Assembly (NCBI GenBank): GCA_963942565.1
Contig: OZ012686.1
Span: forward strand, 60,234,904 to 60,298,903
Length of the DNA: 64,000 nucleotides
DNA from: Maea johnstoni
Taxonomy: Eukaryota; Annelida; Polychaeta; Spionida; Magelonidae
Reading direction: 5' to 3'
Shown: in pieces, positions 19,708 to 34,424 of the stretch
Layout: each line of letters opens with the position of its first letter
Numbering within the stretch: the stretch's first letter is position 1
Position numbers and translations under genes: made by a program
The notes under the pieces: generated by a model
Told to the model about the DNA's origin: nothing
What the model saw: only the letters and a program-made list of their open reading frames with translations
Database searches by the model: none

Positions 19708-22154
19708 CACAATCGGAGCGTACTTTGGAATCATATGATAGTCAGACTTTGGTGTGACTGGGGCATAAAACAAATCTCTAGCCCACCACCCACACTTGCC
19801 TTGGCAACCAATAAATTATGTGTTAATGATACCTTTTGCAATTTGCCCAATAATGCAATCAAAAAATTATAGATTATTGTTTATGTGGTTTGCAGTTGAC
19901 TACATCTGGACAGGAACGCGGAATCCAAGAGAAATGGAAGTAGATAGGAGGGCTACCTGATATGGCAAGCCGAAGTGCCCTAAAGTAAGCATTTATGGAA
20001 TTCCATAAATGATTTATGGAATTCCATAAATGATTTATGGAATTCCATAAATGATCTATGGAATTCCATAAATCATTTATGGAATTCCATAATTAATAAA
20101 TGTATTTATGGAATTCCATAAATGATTTATGGAATTCCGTAAATCATTTATGGAATTCCATAAATAAATGGTATTTATGGAATTCCATAAATCATTTATG
20201 GAATTCCATAAATCATTTATGGAATTCCATAAATCATTTATGGAATTCCATAAATGCTCACATTTATGAAATTCCATAAATGATTTATGGAATTCCATAA
20301 ATCATTTAAGGAATTCCATAAATGATTTATGGAATTCCATAATTGCATGACATTTATAGAATTCCATAAATGATTTATGGAATTCCATAAATCATTTATG
20401 GAATTCCATAAATCATTTATGGAATTCCATAAATCATTTATGGAATTCCATAATTATGCACATTTATGGAATTCCATAAATCATTTATGGAATTCCATAA
20501 TTAAATGACATTTATGGAATTCCATAAATCATTTATGGAATTCCATAAATCATTTATGGAATTCCATAATTGCACTCATTAATGGAATTCCATAAATCAT
20601 TTATGGAATTCCATAAATCATTTATGGAATTCCATAAATGTATGTATTTATGGAATTCCATAAATAAGTGACACCTATAGGTTTTTTTCAAAATTAAACA
20701 TGCTAAATAATGCTTTCTCCCCAGCAATAGAGGACATCCCTGAAGGTCACTTGTTTTAAAATGGCAGCTACTGCAGCAACTGATCTAAATATTATTGTGT
20801 TAGATCCTTTAGAGCTATGTCAAACTCCTTTTTCGTGTTATTAAGTCTTAAATAAGATGTTTTGGTGATTTCTCATATGGCCTCAGTGAACGAAATGATG
20901 TGTCCCTGGGGTGTATCTGCATGGTCCCAAGTGAAAACTGGGGGGCCTATAAATGGAGATATATAATATACAACTTTATTCAATGATTAAATATGGTGCT
21001 CTCTGAATGTGGAGGGACTGGGTTTTTGTTTATAGCCCACAAAGTGGGTTTTGCATGCTTATCGCTCAGTGAGGTGTCCTAAGAATACATAACTATGCAA
21101 TACTCCCAATTATCGCTCAATGTGGTCTCTACATGTTACACTATTACATCTGTTAGAAAGCTTTTTAGAGGGAAGGGGAGCCTTCATTGTTTTTTTGGAG
21201 TTAAGCAAAACAAAGAATTATGGAATTCCATAAATGCTGGTTAATTATGGAATTCCATAAATCATTTATTGAATTCCATAAATCATTTATGGAATTCCAT
21301 AAATGCTGTTTAATTATGGAATTCCATAAATGATTTATGGAATTCCATAAATTATTTATGGAATTCCATAATTAAGCACATTTATGGAATTCCATAAATC
21401 ATTTATGGAATTCCATAAATCATTTATGGAATTCCATAATTAAATGACATTTATGGAATTCCATAAATGATTTATGGAATTCCATAAATCATTTATGGAA
21501 TTCCATAAATGATTTATGGAATTCCATTAATGTGAGCATTTATGGAATTCCATAAATCATTTATGGAATTCCATAAATGATTTATGGAATTCCATAAATC
21601 ATTTATGGAATTCCATAATTAAATGACATTTATGGAATTCCATAAATCATTTATGGAATTCCATAAATCATTTATGGAATTCCATAAATGCTCACATTAA
21701 TGGAATTCCATAAATGATTTATGGAATTCCATAAATGATTTATGGAATTCCATAAATGATTTATGGAATTCCATAAATGATTTATGGAATTCCATAAATG
21801 ATTTATGGAATTCCATAAATGCTTACTTTAGGGCACTTCGGCTTGCCATAACCTGACGCCTTATAGAAATAGTGTATAGCCGCCTTGATGATTTAGGGGA
21901 CAAGAAAACAAAAAAGTCATCAATATGGAAGGGAATTGGGGAAACCCTCATAAATGAAGGGTTCCAATTGATATCGCCCAGAGGCCATACTCAATGTGAA
22001 CAATGCGTTCATATAAAGATTACATCCAGTACTCTCAAACCATCGGTGAAGGAGCGGAGTCTGCTCCTGAATTCTATGACGAGCTTCATGCATTGCTTTC
22101 AAGCAAGCACACTGTTCATCCAGTGTCTGTGTTGAATACTCTCAACACTGATGT
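19708..22154 (+). pseudogene. Myb/SANT-like gene copy B, split by a transposon
   Basis: The 5' part (19708-19960) matches copy A from GCACAATCGGAGC to the codons VDRRAT. It is then broken by the 1.9-kb element at 19961-21850 and resumes at 21857 with LIEIVYSRLDDLGDKKTKKS in the matching position, ending near 22154 at the codons for NTLNTDV. There it is fused to the 5' flank of copy C, at a point equal to about 18122 in copy A. The junction shows that B and C arose by tandem duplication of roughly 460 bp or by unequal crossing over. Confidence 0.6.
19961..21850. mobile_element. Non-autonomous DNA transposon with 21-bp palindrome arrays (large member)
   Basis: Long terminal inverted repeats begin TATGGCAAGCCGAAGTGCCC and continue TAAAGTAAGCATTTATGG. 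The element is flanked by ACCTGA on both sides (19955-19960 and 21851-21856), a 6-bp target duplication. Both ends (about 19990-20665 and 21215-21830) are arrays of the self-complementary motif ATTTATGGAATTCCATAAAT, repeated with a 21-bp period and joined by one G or C, some units with odd spacers. The central 550 bp (20666-21214) is unique-looking and has no convincing gene. Superfamily not certain; 6-bp duplications are reported for few eukaryotic groups. Confidence 0.85.
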
Positions 22155-23010
22155 GTATTGGTAACCAATAAATTATGTGTAAATGATACCCTTTGCAATT
22201 TGCCCAATAATGCAATCAAAAAATTACATATTACTGTTTATGTGGTTTGCAGTTGACTACATCTGGACAGGAACGCGGACTCCAAGAGAAAGGGAAGTAG
22301 ATAGGAGGGCTACCTTGCGCTTTATAGAAATAGTGTGTAGCCGACTTGATGATTTAGGGGACAAGAAAACAAAAAAGACATCAACATGAAAGGAAATTGG
22401 GGAAACCCTCATAAATTAAGGGTTCCAATTGAGATCGCCCGGAGGCCATACTCAATGCGTACATATAAAGATTGCATCCAATACTCTCAAACCACCGGTG
22501 AAGGAGCGGAGTCTGCTCCCGAATTCTATGAAAAGCTTAATGCATTGCTTTCAAGCAAGCATACTGTTCATCCAGTGTCTGTGTTGAATACGCTCAACAC
22601 TGATGTGGATGACAGTGTCATAACTTTAGAAGATGAGCCATCAACATCAACATCAGGTTCTCCAAAGAAACAGAAAAAGACAGAAAGTATTGTCACATTT
22701 GTAAAAGAGTACAAGGAAGAGGAAAGGAAAGACAAGATCAGGTCATGGAGACAATGGGAAAAGTATTGCAATCAATAAATGAACAAAACAAGATTTTAAA
22801 TGAAAATGATAGAAAGAGGGAAGAAGAGGAGGAGAAACAATTTGAGGCCATTGAACAGATGCACAACGTATGTTTAGATGTCAAGAATTCAATGATAGAG
22901 GTTTTGAAAACAGTAATCCTTATAATTAATTTATAGGTTTCTCTCTTCTGATCTTCTTCCTTATTTCACTTCCTGAATCTTTTTAACATTTTCTATTTCA
23001 AAAATATAAT
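22155..23010 (+). pseudogene. Myb/SANT-like gene, degenerate copy C
   Basis: Matches copy A from the AACCAATAAATTATGTG flank to AACATTTTCTATTTCAAAAA. It keeps the acceptor-like TTTGCAG, the W-T-G-T-R-T start, the YKDCIQYSQTTGEG segment, the linker SSKHTVHPVSVLNTLNTDV, and a longer open coiled-coil end (NEQNKILNENDRKREEEEE) than copy A. The TGG codon of TSTW in copy A is TGA here. The same frame change before YKDC as in copy A shows it predates the duplication. Confidence 0.55.
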
Positions 23011-23474
23011 TTCAAATTTGCTTCAGATAATCTTTTCAAATTGAATGTTATAAATCACTCCTATTTCTTATAATCAACTCGCACTGTGGAAATTTAACTT
23101 TTGTAATTTGACAATTGTCATTGCCATAGTTCTAAATGAATATCGGAAATTGAGAGTGATATCTATTTCCCTGTTTCGAACTGGAAAACAAACATCTGAA
23201 GCAAATCTGCAATTTTCTATTTGAAATACGGAATTTTAAAATGTATTAGTAAATGAGGCTCACACCAACTACCTTGTCTGTGAGATATCTCCAATACTAT
23301 TCACTGAAATCTTCGCAAGTCTTTAGAGATGCTTTCTTAAGGCACCTTTATTAATTTACAAGGTTTATGTGACATTTTAATTTATTATCCCAGCAAGGGT
23401 AAACATTTGTATTTGCAGGAAAATACTGAAAAATAATATCCATTTGAAAACGCTGTTATATTTTTACCTAGCAG
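23011..23474. other. Unannotated stretch
   Basis: AT-rich; it may include the 5' untranslated part of the LINE that follows. Nothing else recognised. Confidence 0.4.
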
Positions 23475-26400
23475 TTGTGTACTTTTTTTAGCAATACACA
23501 GAAATACATCATTATGAGCAACGTAGAGCTTGAGCATATAACAATGTCATGTTGGAATTGTAGAGTTTTAAGTACATCCATCCCCTATCTAAAAGAGTTG
23601 ATGAAAGAGAATGATATAATATCACTCAGTGAACATGGGCTACAGCCAAACGGTTTGATTATGTTACATGCGATATCCAATGAATGTATTGTAATCTCTC
23701 GCTCAAGCAAACATGCTGATTCCAGTGATTTTGGATATAAGAGATGCCAAGGCGGTGTAGCCCTTTTCTTGCGAAAAAGTATGAAAGGGATACCCCCATC
23801 ACTAACCTGGTAAATGATCGCATATGTGGTATAAGATACCAGTCCGATGGCGGCAGGATGATAAATATCTATTCTATCTATATGCCCTCACCAGGCTCCA
23901 AAGATGATTAAAATACCTATATTGACTTCCTCGCAGATACCATCTCAAATAATGAAACTGGGGTACTCTCCATCATATGGGGTGATTTGAATGGAGACGT
24001 GGGGCACCTAAGAGGCGCCAAATCGCATAGGCCTTTTAATAGACTAGGTAAAGTAATCGCTAAATTCTTTAAAGAATTTTCTTTAGTTCCTGTAAATTTA
24101 AGATATAATATGGGAGGACCGCTAAATACTTTCAGTGGTGGCATGGGATCATGCACCCTAGACTAGATTGCTATACCAGAGAGCCAGTAGTGTAAAATGT
24201 CAGTAAATGTCATGTAATTGATGAAAATATTCTCAATAATTCGGACCATCTGGCAGTGAAGGCAGATCTCAGCATTGAAGTTATAAGATGCTTAGGGACG
24301 AAATCAAAGGCGTCTCGGATAAAATGGGGGGGAAATGAGCCAAGCTGCCTTAAGAGACAACTATTTTGACCCATCAGAGACGCTATGTCACGATATACTG
24401 GAGGATATCATCATTAATGAAGCTACCTCGGATATGTTAGACGAGGTCATTGATAGACTCACATTGACTAATATCAGCAGTTAATTACCTCGCTATAAAT
24501 ATCGAAAACATCTACGCCCCTTTTGGAATGAAGCACTAACCCATTTTAAGCAGGAAAAGGTACTGCATTACCGAATATGGAAAAGAAAGGGTGGCCTAGG
24601 GATATAAATTCTCGATGTTGGCTTGATAACAAACGTGCCAAAAAAGATTTCCGAAGGGAACTAAAAAGGGTACAACTTACTTATGAGCAAGAATCAGTTA
24701 ATGAGACAATGAGAACTGCTGAATATGACAAATATAAATTTTGGAGAATAATTAAAAGGTTCCAAGGTAGTGTCCGTGTAGCATGACCACTTCAGCAGTC
24801 TATTTGATAATAAAAATGAGACCAAGTAGGATGATTTACATTTTACCAGGGTAAACAAAGAAGTTAAAAGTTGGTAGGTTGAGAAAGATCAGGATCAGTT
24901 TTTAACCGAACTCTTTGATATCTATAAAATCACCAGTGCTATAAAGAAACTTAACAAAGGCAAATCTGCAGGTTTCGAAGGTATTGCAACGGAGCACCTG
25001 CAGGAAGCGGGATACTCACTGCACACTCTGCTTACTGATATTTACAACAGAGTCATTGACCTGGAATATGTTCCCAAGAATTTTAGATATGGGACACAAA
25101 TACACCTATACAAGGGGAAGAATAAGTGCTCATTAGACCCCAACAATTATTGTGGCATTACGTTTTAAACTAGTTTGAACAAGTTATTTGAAATCATTAT
25201 CTGGGAAAGAGTGAAAATGTGGTAGTCTGATGAGCGCGTAATCTCCCCCTTGCAAGGGCGGGATCTTCATGTGTACACTCAGCACTTATTTTACAAGAAT
25301 CAATAGCCGTCGGTCTGGACACTAATAAGAAGGTCTTTGTGGCGTATTTTGACGTCACAAAGGCCTTTGATAGTGTCTGGATTTACGGCCTCTTCTATCA
25401 GATGCGTATGATGGGGATAGTTGGTAAACTGTGGCAAATGTTATACAACTCATAACAATATTTTTGGCGTCGGGGATGCTTATTCTGAACCCTATCCTAT
25501 GTGGTGCGGTATACCTCAAGGGGGATATCAATCCCTCTTGAAGTATATCGCATTCATAGACCCACTCATGCAAAAAATCGCAGACTCAGGTTTTGTATGC
25601 ACCATAACAGGCATTCCTTCCAACAAATCCAGTAGGATATGCTGATGATATGGCGGCAGCAAGCCTCAACAAAAACAAAATTGACACAGTCTTACGGATG
25701 GCTTATGATCACTCTCGACTATAGCGGTATACATATAATGCGCATAAGAGTGAAATAATGGTATATGGGGAGTCAGAATGAGCATGAAAAAGGGAAAAAG
25801 TTCAGAAATCTTGCAATTGGCTCAGAAAAGGTCCCCGAAACGGTTGAATACGACCACGTTGATTTATTCAACAATTATTCACCAAGAATCAATGATAGGC
25901 TCAGTAAAGGCAGAAGAGCCTTTCACTCTGTGTCAGGATCTGGTATAAGGAAGAAGTCAATAATTATACTGATCGTGACATATGGAAGTGAAACATAGGT
26001 GCTGAGTAATGTCGAGGTTGAATGTTTGAGGAAATTTCAGAGATATATTGGCTGCAAATGCCAATGATGTTTCTGAGAACGGTTTTAATTTCTGTAAAAG
26101 GATCTTGGTACAGAGAATGCGTGACTCGCTAGAACAAAATGAACAAAAATCAAGTATAAATGAAAACGATAGCCCTATTTTTGACATCCTGAATATTAGC
26201 AAACGCATTGGCCTTTATGACATCTGTAATAGGATGATCATAGGTGGTCACTATTACTCCAAAGAGGACTGCAACAAAATCCTTTGAAAACACATTTGGG
26301 AAATGGAAGATGAAGAAAACCTTCTAATGTACAAACAACCCCAACAAGATTTCCTTCTTTTTGAGATAATGAATGGCCCCTACTATTTGGTATGGTGGAT

Positions 26401-27165
26401 GATCGCCGACATTATGCCAAAACATGTTAGGATGTGTGAGAAAATGCCAGCTATGTCATGTAACAAAAGCCTGTTGAAAGCTACAGATTATCATCTAAAA
26501 GGAAACACTTTCAGGTACAAAGTGTGTGACAGATGTGACTTAGGAATAACTGGAGATATTCGTCATATAGTTATGCAATGCCCTTTTTTTGATCTGCATA
26601 GACGTAAAATGTATGATGATACAAGACAATTAGGGCTCGAAGGGATGGAAACTATCCTGGGAAGACCACAAGAGATATTCTATGTATTGATGGGTAATCA
26701 ACCTATTGATATACAATTTGAAGTAATGATACAATTTTGGTTAGTGACAGGTATGCATATAGTCAGTATGTATGATGAAATAATCACAGGAAGGCAGGAC
26801 CGATGTATCATAATCGTCCAGTTAATTTCTATTTCGAGTTCCTCTTAACTTATCCAAAGTTTTTCATGGTTTAAACTTATAATAAGTTGCTTTCTGTTTT
26901 TGTACTAATAAAAATGTAAAGGTGTCTCTTCTTATGTGGCATTTTATGTCGAAAGATGTTTCTTTTTGTCAAATAACAAAGATAGTAGGAAATGTCTATG
27001 CCAATTTATTTGTATTTCGATGTCTCAGGACTGTGCATCTGTCCGATTCTTGTATGTATCAATGTATGTTATGAAAATGATATTTTGTACATGTGTGATT
27101 TTGCGTTTGGGAGCAGTCAATAAACATACAGTACAACTGACATTTTTATTATTATAATTATTATT
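23475..27165 (+). mobile_element. Degraded non-LTR retrotransposon (LINE): endonuclease, reverse transcriptase, zinc knuckle
   Basis: In order: APE-type endonuclease start (MSCWNCRVL, PYLKELMKENDIISLSEHGL, GGVALFLRKS, 23540-23800; later IIWGDLNGDVG near 23970); a linker; reverse transcriptase with KGKSAGFEGIATEHLQEAG (about 24960), a GIPQGG-type motif (25510), and the catalytic YADDM (about 25640); a C-terminal part with the zinc-binding pattern C-x2-C-x8-H-x4-C (VCDRCDLGITGDIRHIVMQC, 26520-26580). It ends in a 3' tail with TTATTATAATTATTATTAT near 27145-27165. Several stops and frame changes lie between the domains, so it is dead. Gene order is that of EN-bearing LINEs such as the CR1, L1/Tx1 or I groups; clade not resolved. 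Confidence 0.8.
26303..26848 (+). CDS. LINE C-terminal fragment with zinc knuckle, open for 181 codons
   Basis: The longest open stretch of this LINE. It starts inside the former polyprotein (the first Met is incidental) and contains CDRCDLGITGDIRHIVMQCP, a CCHC-type zinc motif common at the C-terminus of LINE reverse transcriptases. It is a remnant rather than a gene. Confidence 0.5.
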   Translation: MEDEENLLMYKQPQQDFLLFEIMNGPYYLVWWMIADIMPKHVRMCEKMPAMSCNKSLLKATDYHLKGNTFRYKVCDRCDLGITGDIRHIVMQCPFFDLHRRKMYDDTRQLGLEGMETILGRPQEIFYVLMGNQPIDIQFEVMIQFWLVTGMHIVSMYDEIITGRQDRCIIIVQLISISSSS

Positions 27166-29930
<2,765 letters not shown>

Positions 29931-30034
29931 TGAGGACCTTTTACCCTAGATGGTCTCTATAACGGCCTGAGGATTGCACAAGCATGAAACCCAGGGTTGT
30001 CAACTTGAGACTGAGTATGTGACTTGCTCCTATG

Positions 30035-30037
30035 TAT

Positions 30038-30115
<78 letters not shown>
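30035..30115. repeat. (TA)n microsatellite
   Basis: Near-pure TA run with two AAATATA interruptions at its left end. It ends exactly where the Penelope-like element's 3' side begins. Confidence 0.97.
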
Positions 30116-30117
<2 letters not shown>

Positions 30118-30300
30118 GGAAACGTGGCTTATGGCTGTGGTGAAAAGAAACTACGTGTTGTTCGTTAGCTCGCCTAACCGCCACTGACGATATGACGTCA
30201 GTCTTCACGTGCGCGTCCTCCGTAGTGGGCCAATCAAAATGCGGTATTCTTCGTCGCTATTCACGACGAAACTAGGACGCCAAAACAAATTGTGGCACCC

Positions 30301-30372
30301 TCTATAGACCAGTATAATAACTATTGCTGGTCAACAATAGCGGTTTCGTCTATTCATAGACTCATCAGAGGC
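30301..30372 (-). ncRNA. Hammerhead-ribozyme-like motif
   Basis: On the minus strand CTGATGA (30368-30362) is followed by a perfect 5-bp stem GTCTA/TAGAC with a TGAA loop, then GAAAC (30347-30343). This is the canonical hammerhead core and stem II. A hairpin CTATTG/CAATAG and an ACC/GGT pair could form stem III, placing a GGTC cleavage triplet at 30310-30307. Stem I does not pair well as I read it, so the motif may be decayed. Hammerheads are known in Penelope-like elements, and the strand agrees with the endonuclease. Confidence 0.55.
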
Positions 30373-31079
30373 GTATCTACGGTTGTTGGGGTCCCATTGT
30401 CTTTTGGGTGTACAAAACACCCAGGGGCCGAATGGATCTCATAATAATGGGATCCTCCCATACGGAGAGGTTAGAATATTTTAATTCCCGTGCACGTGGT
30501 AACAAGATTTGATTTCTAGGGTTTTTACACCCCGGGCGATCTCGGACCAATCCACCAAAAGATATTAGAAAAAACAGAATGGGGCACTGGTGGATAGCCC
30601 GAAATCCTCCCCTTTCTAACAGGGAGTGTATGGAAATAGTATAAGGGGTAAACCAAATATAAATCGAACAAAATAAAATGCTGATTCATAAATATGTATT
30701 GTTTTGTTTTTATTACTGCATGTTGTCGAAATAGTATCGGACTAAAATATATTTTGGGACCAATTGAGTAATCCCAAACTCTGTTCAGATATAACTATGT
30801 CTGAATAAGCTACAGTAAAGTCAATTTATGGGGGGTTTTTTCGGTGGAAATAAATAGAATTATTGGTGTTCTAATGAAGCAAAATAAAGTAAAGAAAGCT
30901 CACAATGAATGGGATGTACCTTGTATTATATATCAAATAAGATATTTTATTTCTTTGGAAATAGATGTCTAAAGAGTGATCCCATGATATCATGAGAGTA
31001 TTGTCATGTTTACAAGGACATGATGGTACTTCCTCCAAGAGAGTTCAGCGGTTGACCCAATCTATTTTTTCTTACTTTT

Positions 31080-31455
31080 CAATTTTTTATTATCAAAAAC
31101 ATTGAGGCCTTCTGGGACCTTGGTGCGTAATGTACACATCCAATTCTGTTCTAAATCTAGTCTGTGTAGTAATGAAGAGTCGCTGTCTGGATGTCCTCTT
31201 GTGAACTGAAGCACATAAGTGGTCATATCCGTGATGCCACTGTGTCCAGGCTCATTAAAGTGCCTGCCAACACTGTGTATAAGGGTGTTGTTTTATGTGA
31301 CATTCCTAAAGTGTTCACACATGCGCGATCTAAGACTCCTCTTGGTTTGTCCTACATACATTTTGTGGCATATTTTGCATTCGATGCAATAAATGAGATT
31401 ATTGCTTTCGCAATTACAATTACGAATAGTGGTGTAGGTAGAATTGGTCAGTGTA
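31080..31455 (-). pseudogene. GIY-YIG endonuclease domain of the Penelope-like element (remnant)
   Basis: The translated minus strand reads NLIYCIECKICHKMYVGQT, LRSRMCEH, then HFNEPGHSGITDM and VPEGLNVFD. The CxxC motif inside the IY...YVG core, the R and H after it, HFN...H-S and P-x-G-L-N-x-x-D are signatures of Penelope endonucleases, which nick the target for reverse transcription. The domain is not in one continuous frame. Confidence 0.75.
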
Positions 31456-31473
31456 CATAACATTCGTCCACCA

Positions 31474-31476
<3 letters not shown>

Positions 31477-31564
<88 letters not shown>

Positions 31565-31577
31565 GTATATATATATA
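31477..31577. repeat. (TA)n microsatellite
   Basis: TA run with two TGTA interruptions near the right end. It borders the 5' side of the Penelope-like remnant. Confidence 0.97.
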
Positions 31578-31757
31578 AAGGTAAAGCTATTCGGTTTATA
31601 GTCTTATATCCAGCGAAGCACTCACACGACCTTCCTCCCCGAGCAGGCCTGTACACACAGAAACCATTTCAATCCCCCGGGGGATATTCCAGAGCAACTG
31701 GCAGCATATAAATCGCAAGTGCTAAGCACTGCCTTATTTATTCTAGGTACCCATTAA

Positions 31758-32793
31758 AACTGAGGTGCTTCGCTCGCAGGTCCACCAACACCTTTTTAGC
31801 CTGAAGTGCTTCGCTCGCAGGTCCACCTAAACCTTTTTAGACTGAGGTGCTTTGCTCGCAGGTCCACCTAAACCTTTCTAACCAGAGGTGCATCGCTCGC
31901 AGGTCCACCTACAACTTTTTAGTCTGAGGTCTAGACTGGGATGCTTTGCTCTCAGGTCCACTTACACCTTTTTAGCCTGAGGTGCATCGCTCGCAGGTCC
32001 ACCTACAACTTTTTAGTCTGAGGTGCTTCGCTTGCAGGTCCACCTACAACTTTTTGGACCAAGGTGCTTTGCTTGCAGGTCCACCTACAACTTTTTGGAC
32101 TGAGGTGCTTTGTTGGGAGGTCCACTTATACCTTTTTAGACTAAGGTGCTTCACTTGTAGATCCACCTACACCTTTTTAGCCTGAGGTGCTGTGCTTGCA
32201 GGTCCATTTACAACTTTTTAGACTGGGATGCTTTGCTGGCAAGTCTACTTATACCTTTTTAGCCTGAGGTGCTTCGCTTCCAGGTCCACCTTCAACTTTA
32301 TAGACTAAGCTGCGTCGCTCGCAGGGCCACCTACACCATTTTTGCCTGAGGTGCTTCGCCCGCAGGTCCACCTACACCTTTTTAGCCTGATGTGCTTCGC
32401 TAACAGGTCCCACTTAACCTTTTTAGACTAAAGTGCTTCGCTCATAGGTCCACCTACACATATTAAGCCTGAGGTCCTTCCCTCGCAGGTCAACCTACAA
32501 CTTTTTAGACTGAAGTGCTTAGCTTGCTGGTCCACCTACAACTTTCTAGACTGGGATGCTTTGCTCTCAGGTCCACTTACACCTTTTTAGCCTGAGGTAC
32601 TTCGGCCGCAGGTCCACCTACAACTTTTAAGGCTGAGGTACTTCGCTCGCAGGTCGACCTACAACTTTCTAGCCTGAGGTGCTTCGCTCTCAGGTCCACT
32701 TACACCTTTTTAGCCTGAGGTGCTTCACTCGCAGGTCCACCTACAACTTTTTAGACTGAGGTGCTTCGCCCGCAGGTCCACCTACACCACCGG
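31758..32793. repeat. 41-bp minisatellite, about 25 copies
   Basis: Unit close to GAGGTGCTTCGCTCGCAGGT followed by CCACCTACACCTTTTTAGC and CT. Copies differ by 10-20 percent, with one partial unit near 31930, so the array is older or less homogenised than the big one. The first half (GGTGCTTCGCTCG...GTCCACCTAC) is shared with the satellite at 36.6-64 kb. Confidence 0.95.
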
Positions 32794-33865
32794 AGTCTAG
32801 ACAGTGGTAGGTATACATTTTCAGAAAGGTCTCTATATGAAGTATACATATAGTACTGAAAAAGTACCCATACAACAATGGGTGGTATATTTGATGCAAA
32901 AAACAGAAAAAATGACATGGCATGTTTCAACGGAGCACACACCCATAAAAAGTGACCGATAACCACTAATTTTTTTGTCAGTAAAGGAAAGACCCATGCA
33001 GAGGGAAGTTAATCTCAATTTTTAAAAAATGTTTGCTTTGTTCATATTTTATACTAATTTTTTAATGATTTTGAAAGAAAATACCTTTTTCAACTTCTAA
33101 ATTTAATAACTCAGAAATAGAAGCAAAATTTTTAAAAATGATATACACGTCCCTCCACGTCTTTTTATTCTTACAATAGGTGGTTATTGGTCACTATTTG
33201 TGGGCGTGAGTTCCGTTGAAAAACACTGTTTTTTTTGTTTTTCCCCCAAATACCCCTGCAGTGAGGGTACTTTATCAGTGCTTGATGTATTCCCCATCCA
33301 GAGACCTTTCAGAAAATGTATGTTTTGTAGGAGGTAAGCAGTCAAATAAAAGCGATATTCACCAAAATCTGATTTCAAGAAATTAGCCCCATAAGCCACC
33401 TTAAGATGTTAAGTATATCACTTTTAAAACTGACTTGTTACTTAAGAACCTACATGGAATAGTACAGGGAATTGCCAGATTCCCTTTGGCATACAAGTGT
33501 TCTCAGAAAAATACACATGTCTGCTATACATGTGATGCTCATGTGTGTTTATCTAAAATCACAGTACATGTGGATACCACATGGTTCCTTGAACTGTAAA
33601 AACAAGTGTGCAGCAGAAAACCTTCATACAGGGTTACAGACATCAGGTGATAGGATAGTTCACAATTATATTTAAGTATTAAATGGTACAACATATGTAA
33701 ATCCTTGGCACCAGCAGGAATGCCAAGAACTATATGTGTGGTCTGTAGAAAAACACACATCTACTAAAACACATTTCAAACTGTGAAATCTAAACACTAA
33801 CATAAGACCACCACTAAAAGTCATTAAAAGTGATGTATAATGTAACTGATAGCCAATACTTTTAC
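32794..33865. other. Unannotated stretch
   Basis: AT-rich DNA between the minisatellite and the small gene. No gene or repeat recognised; it would contain the 3' untranslated part of the minus-strand gene that follows. Confidence 0.5.
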
Positions 33866-34068
33866 TTATAATGCAGCCAGTAAGTCATTAAACTTGTCAT
33901 TATAACACTGCTTGTTTTGTTCAATGCGCTTTTGTTTTGCGTGCCTTTTCATCTTCTCTTGGATGTATGAAGAGACGTCACTCTTCATTCCCTCAGGTTT
34001 CCATTTACTGGACCAAATGCCTTGCCTCACCCCAGAATCAATGAGCTTACAGACTTCATGCTTTTTCC
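33866..34068 (-). CDS. Last exon of the unrecognised gene
   Basis: From a good acceptor (ATTCATTTGCAG) it reads KKHEVCKLIDSGVRQGIWSS, then KWKPEGMKSDVSSYIQEKMK and a basic tail, ending at TAA (33868-33866). This exon is free of stops and joins the preceding one in phase. Function unknown. Confidence 0.5.
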
Positions 34069-34424
34069 CTGCAAATGAATGATACAGGTGTAACATATAA
34101 TAGAAAAGGACCATTACCATATAGACATTGTGAAACATCTAATACTCATGTGGGATGAAATACTAGCTAAATGATATATCAGTTATTGCTTATTCCTGGC
34201 TTACATTCCCAAACTGGCATTACTAAAGCAATCTTACATGCTCTGACAACATACTGGTTATATGCAGTAATACCGGTAATACAATGTTAATATGCTGATT
34301 TTGTTAAACATTTTGATTGTACACTGGCATTACATAATACTGGAGTCATGTGACTTCATGTCTCAATCTTGATTTTCCAGAGACATACCAGTTAGGACAG
34401 TTGTCATCAGCCCCATAAACATGC

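Larger units (their letters stand above)
30116..31476 (-). mobile_element. Penelope-like element, 5'-truncated remnant
   Basis: The minus strand holds a GIY-YIG endonuclease region of the Penelope type (31455-31080), then a long 3' region (31080-30116) with a hammerhead-like core. The reverse transcriptase is absent; the remnant stops at a (TA)n tract on the 5' side and at another on the 3' side. The 3' region also has a TGACGTCA box near 30194 and CCAAT near 30229. It is broken. Confidence 0.75.

Noticed and set aside
20077-20298. Minus-strand frame reading WNSINDLWNSIND
   Set aside because: Pure product of the 21-bp palindrome array (21 is a multiple of three).
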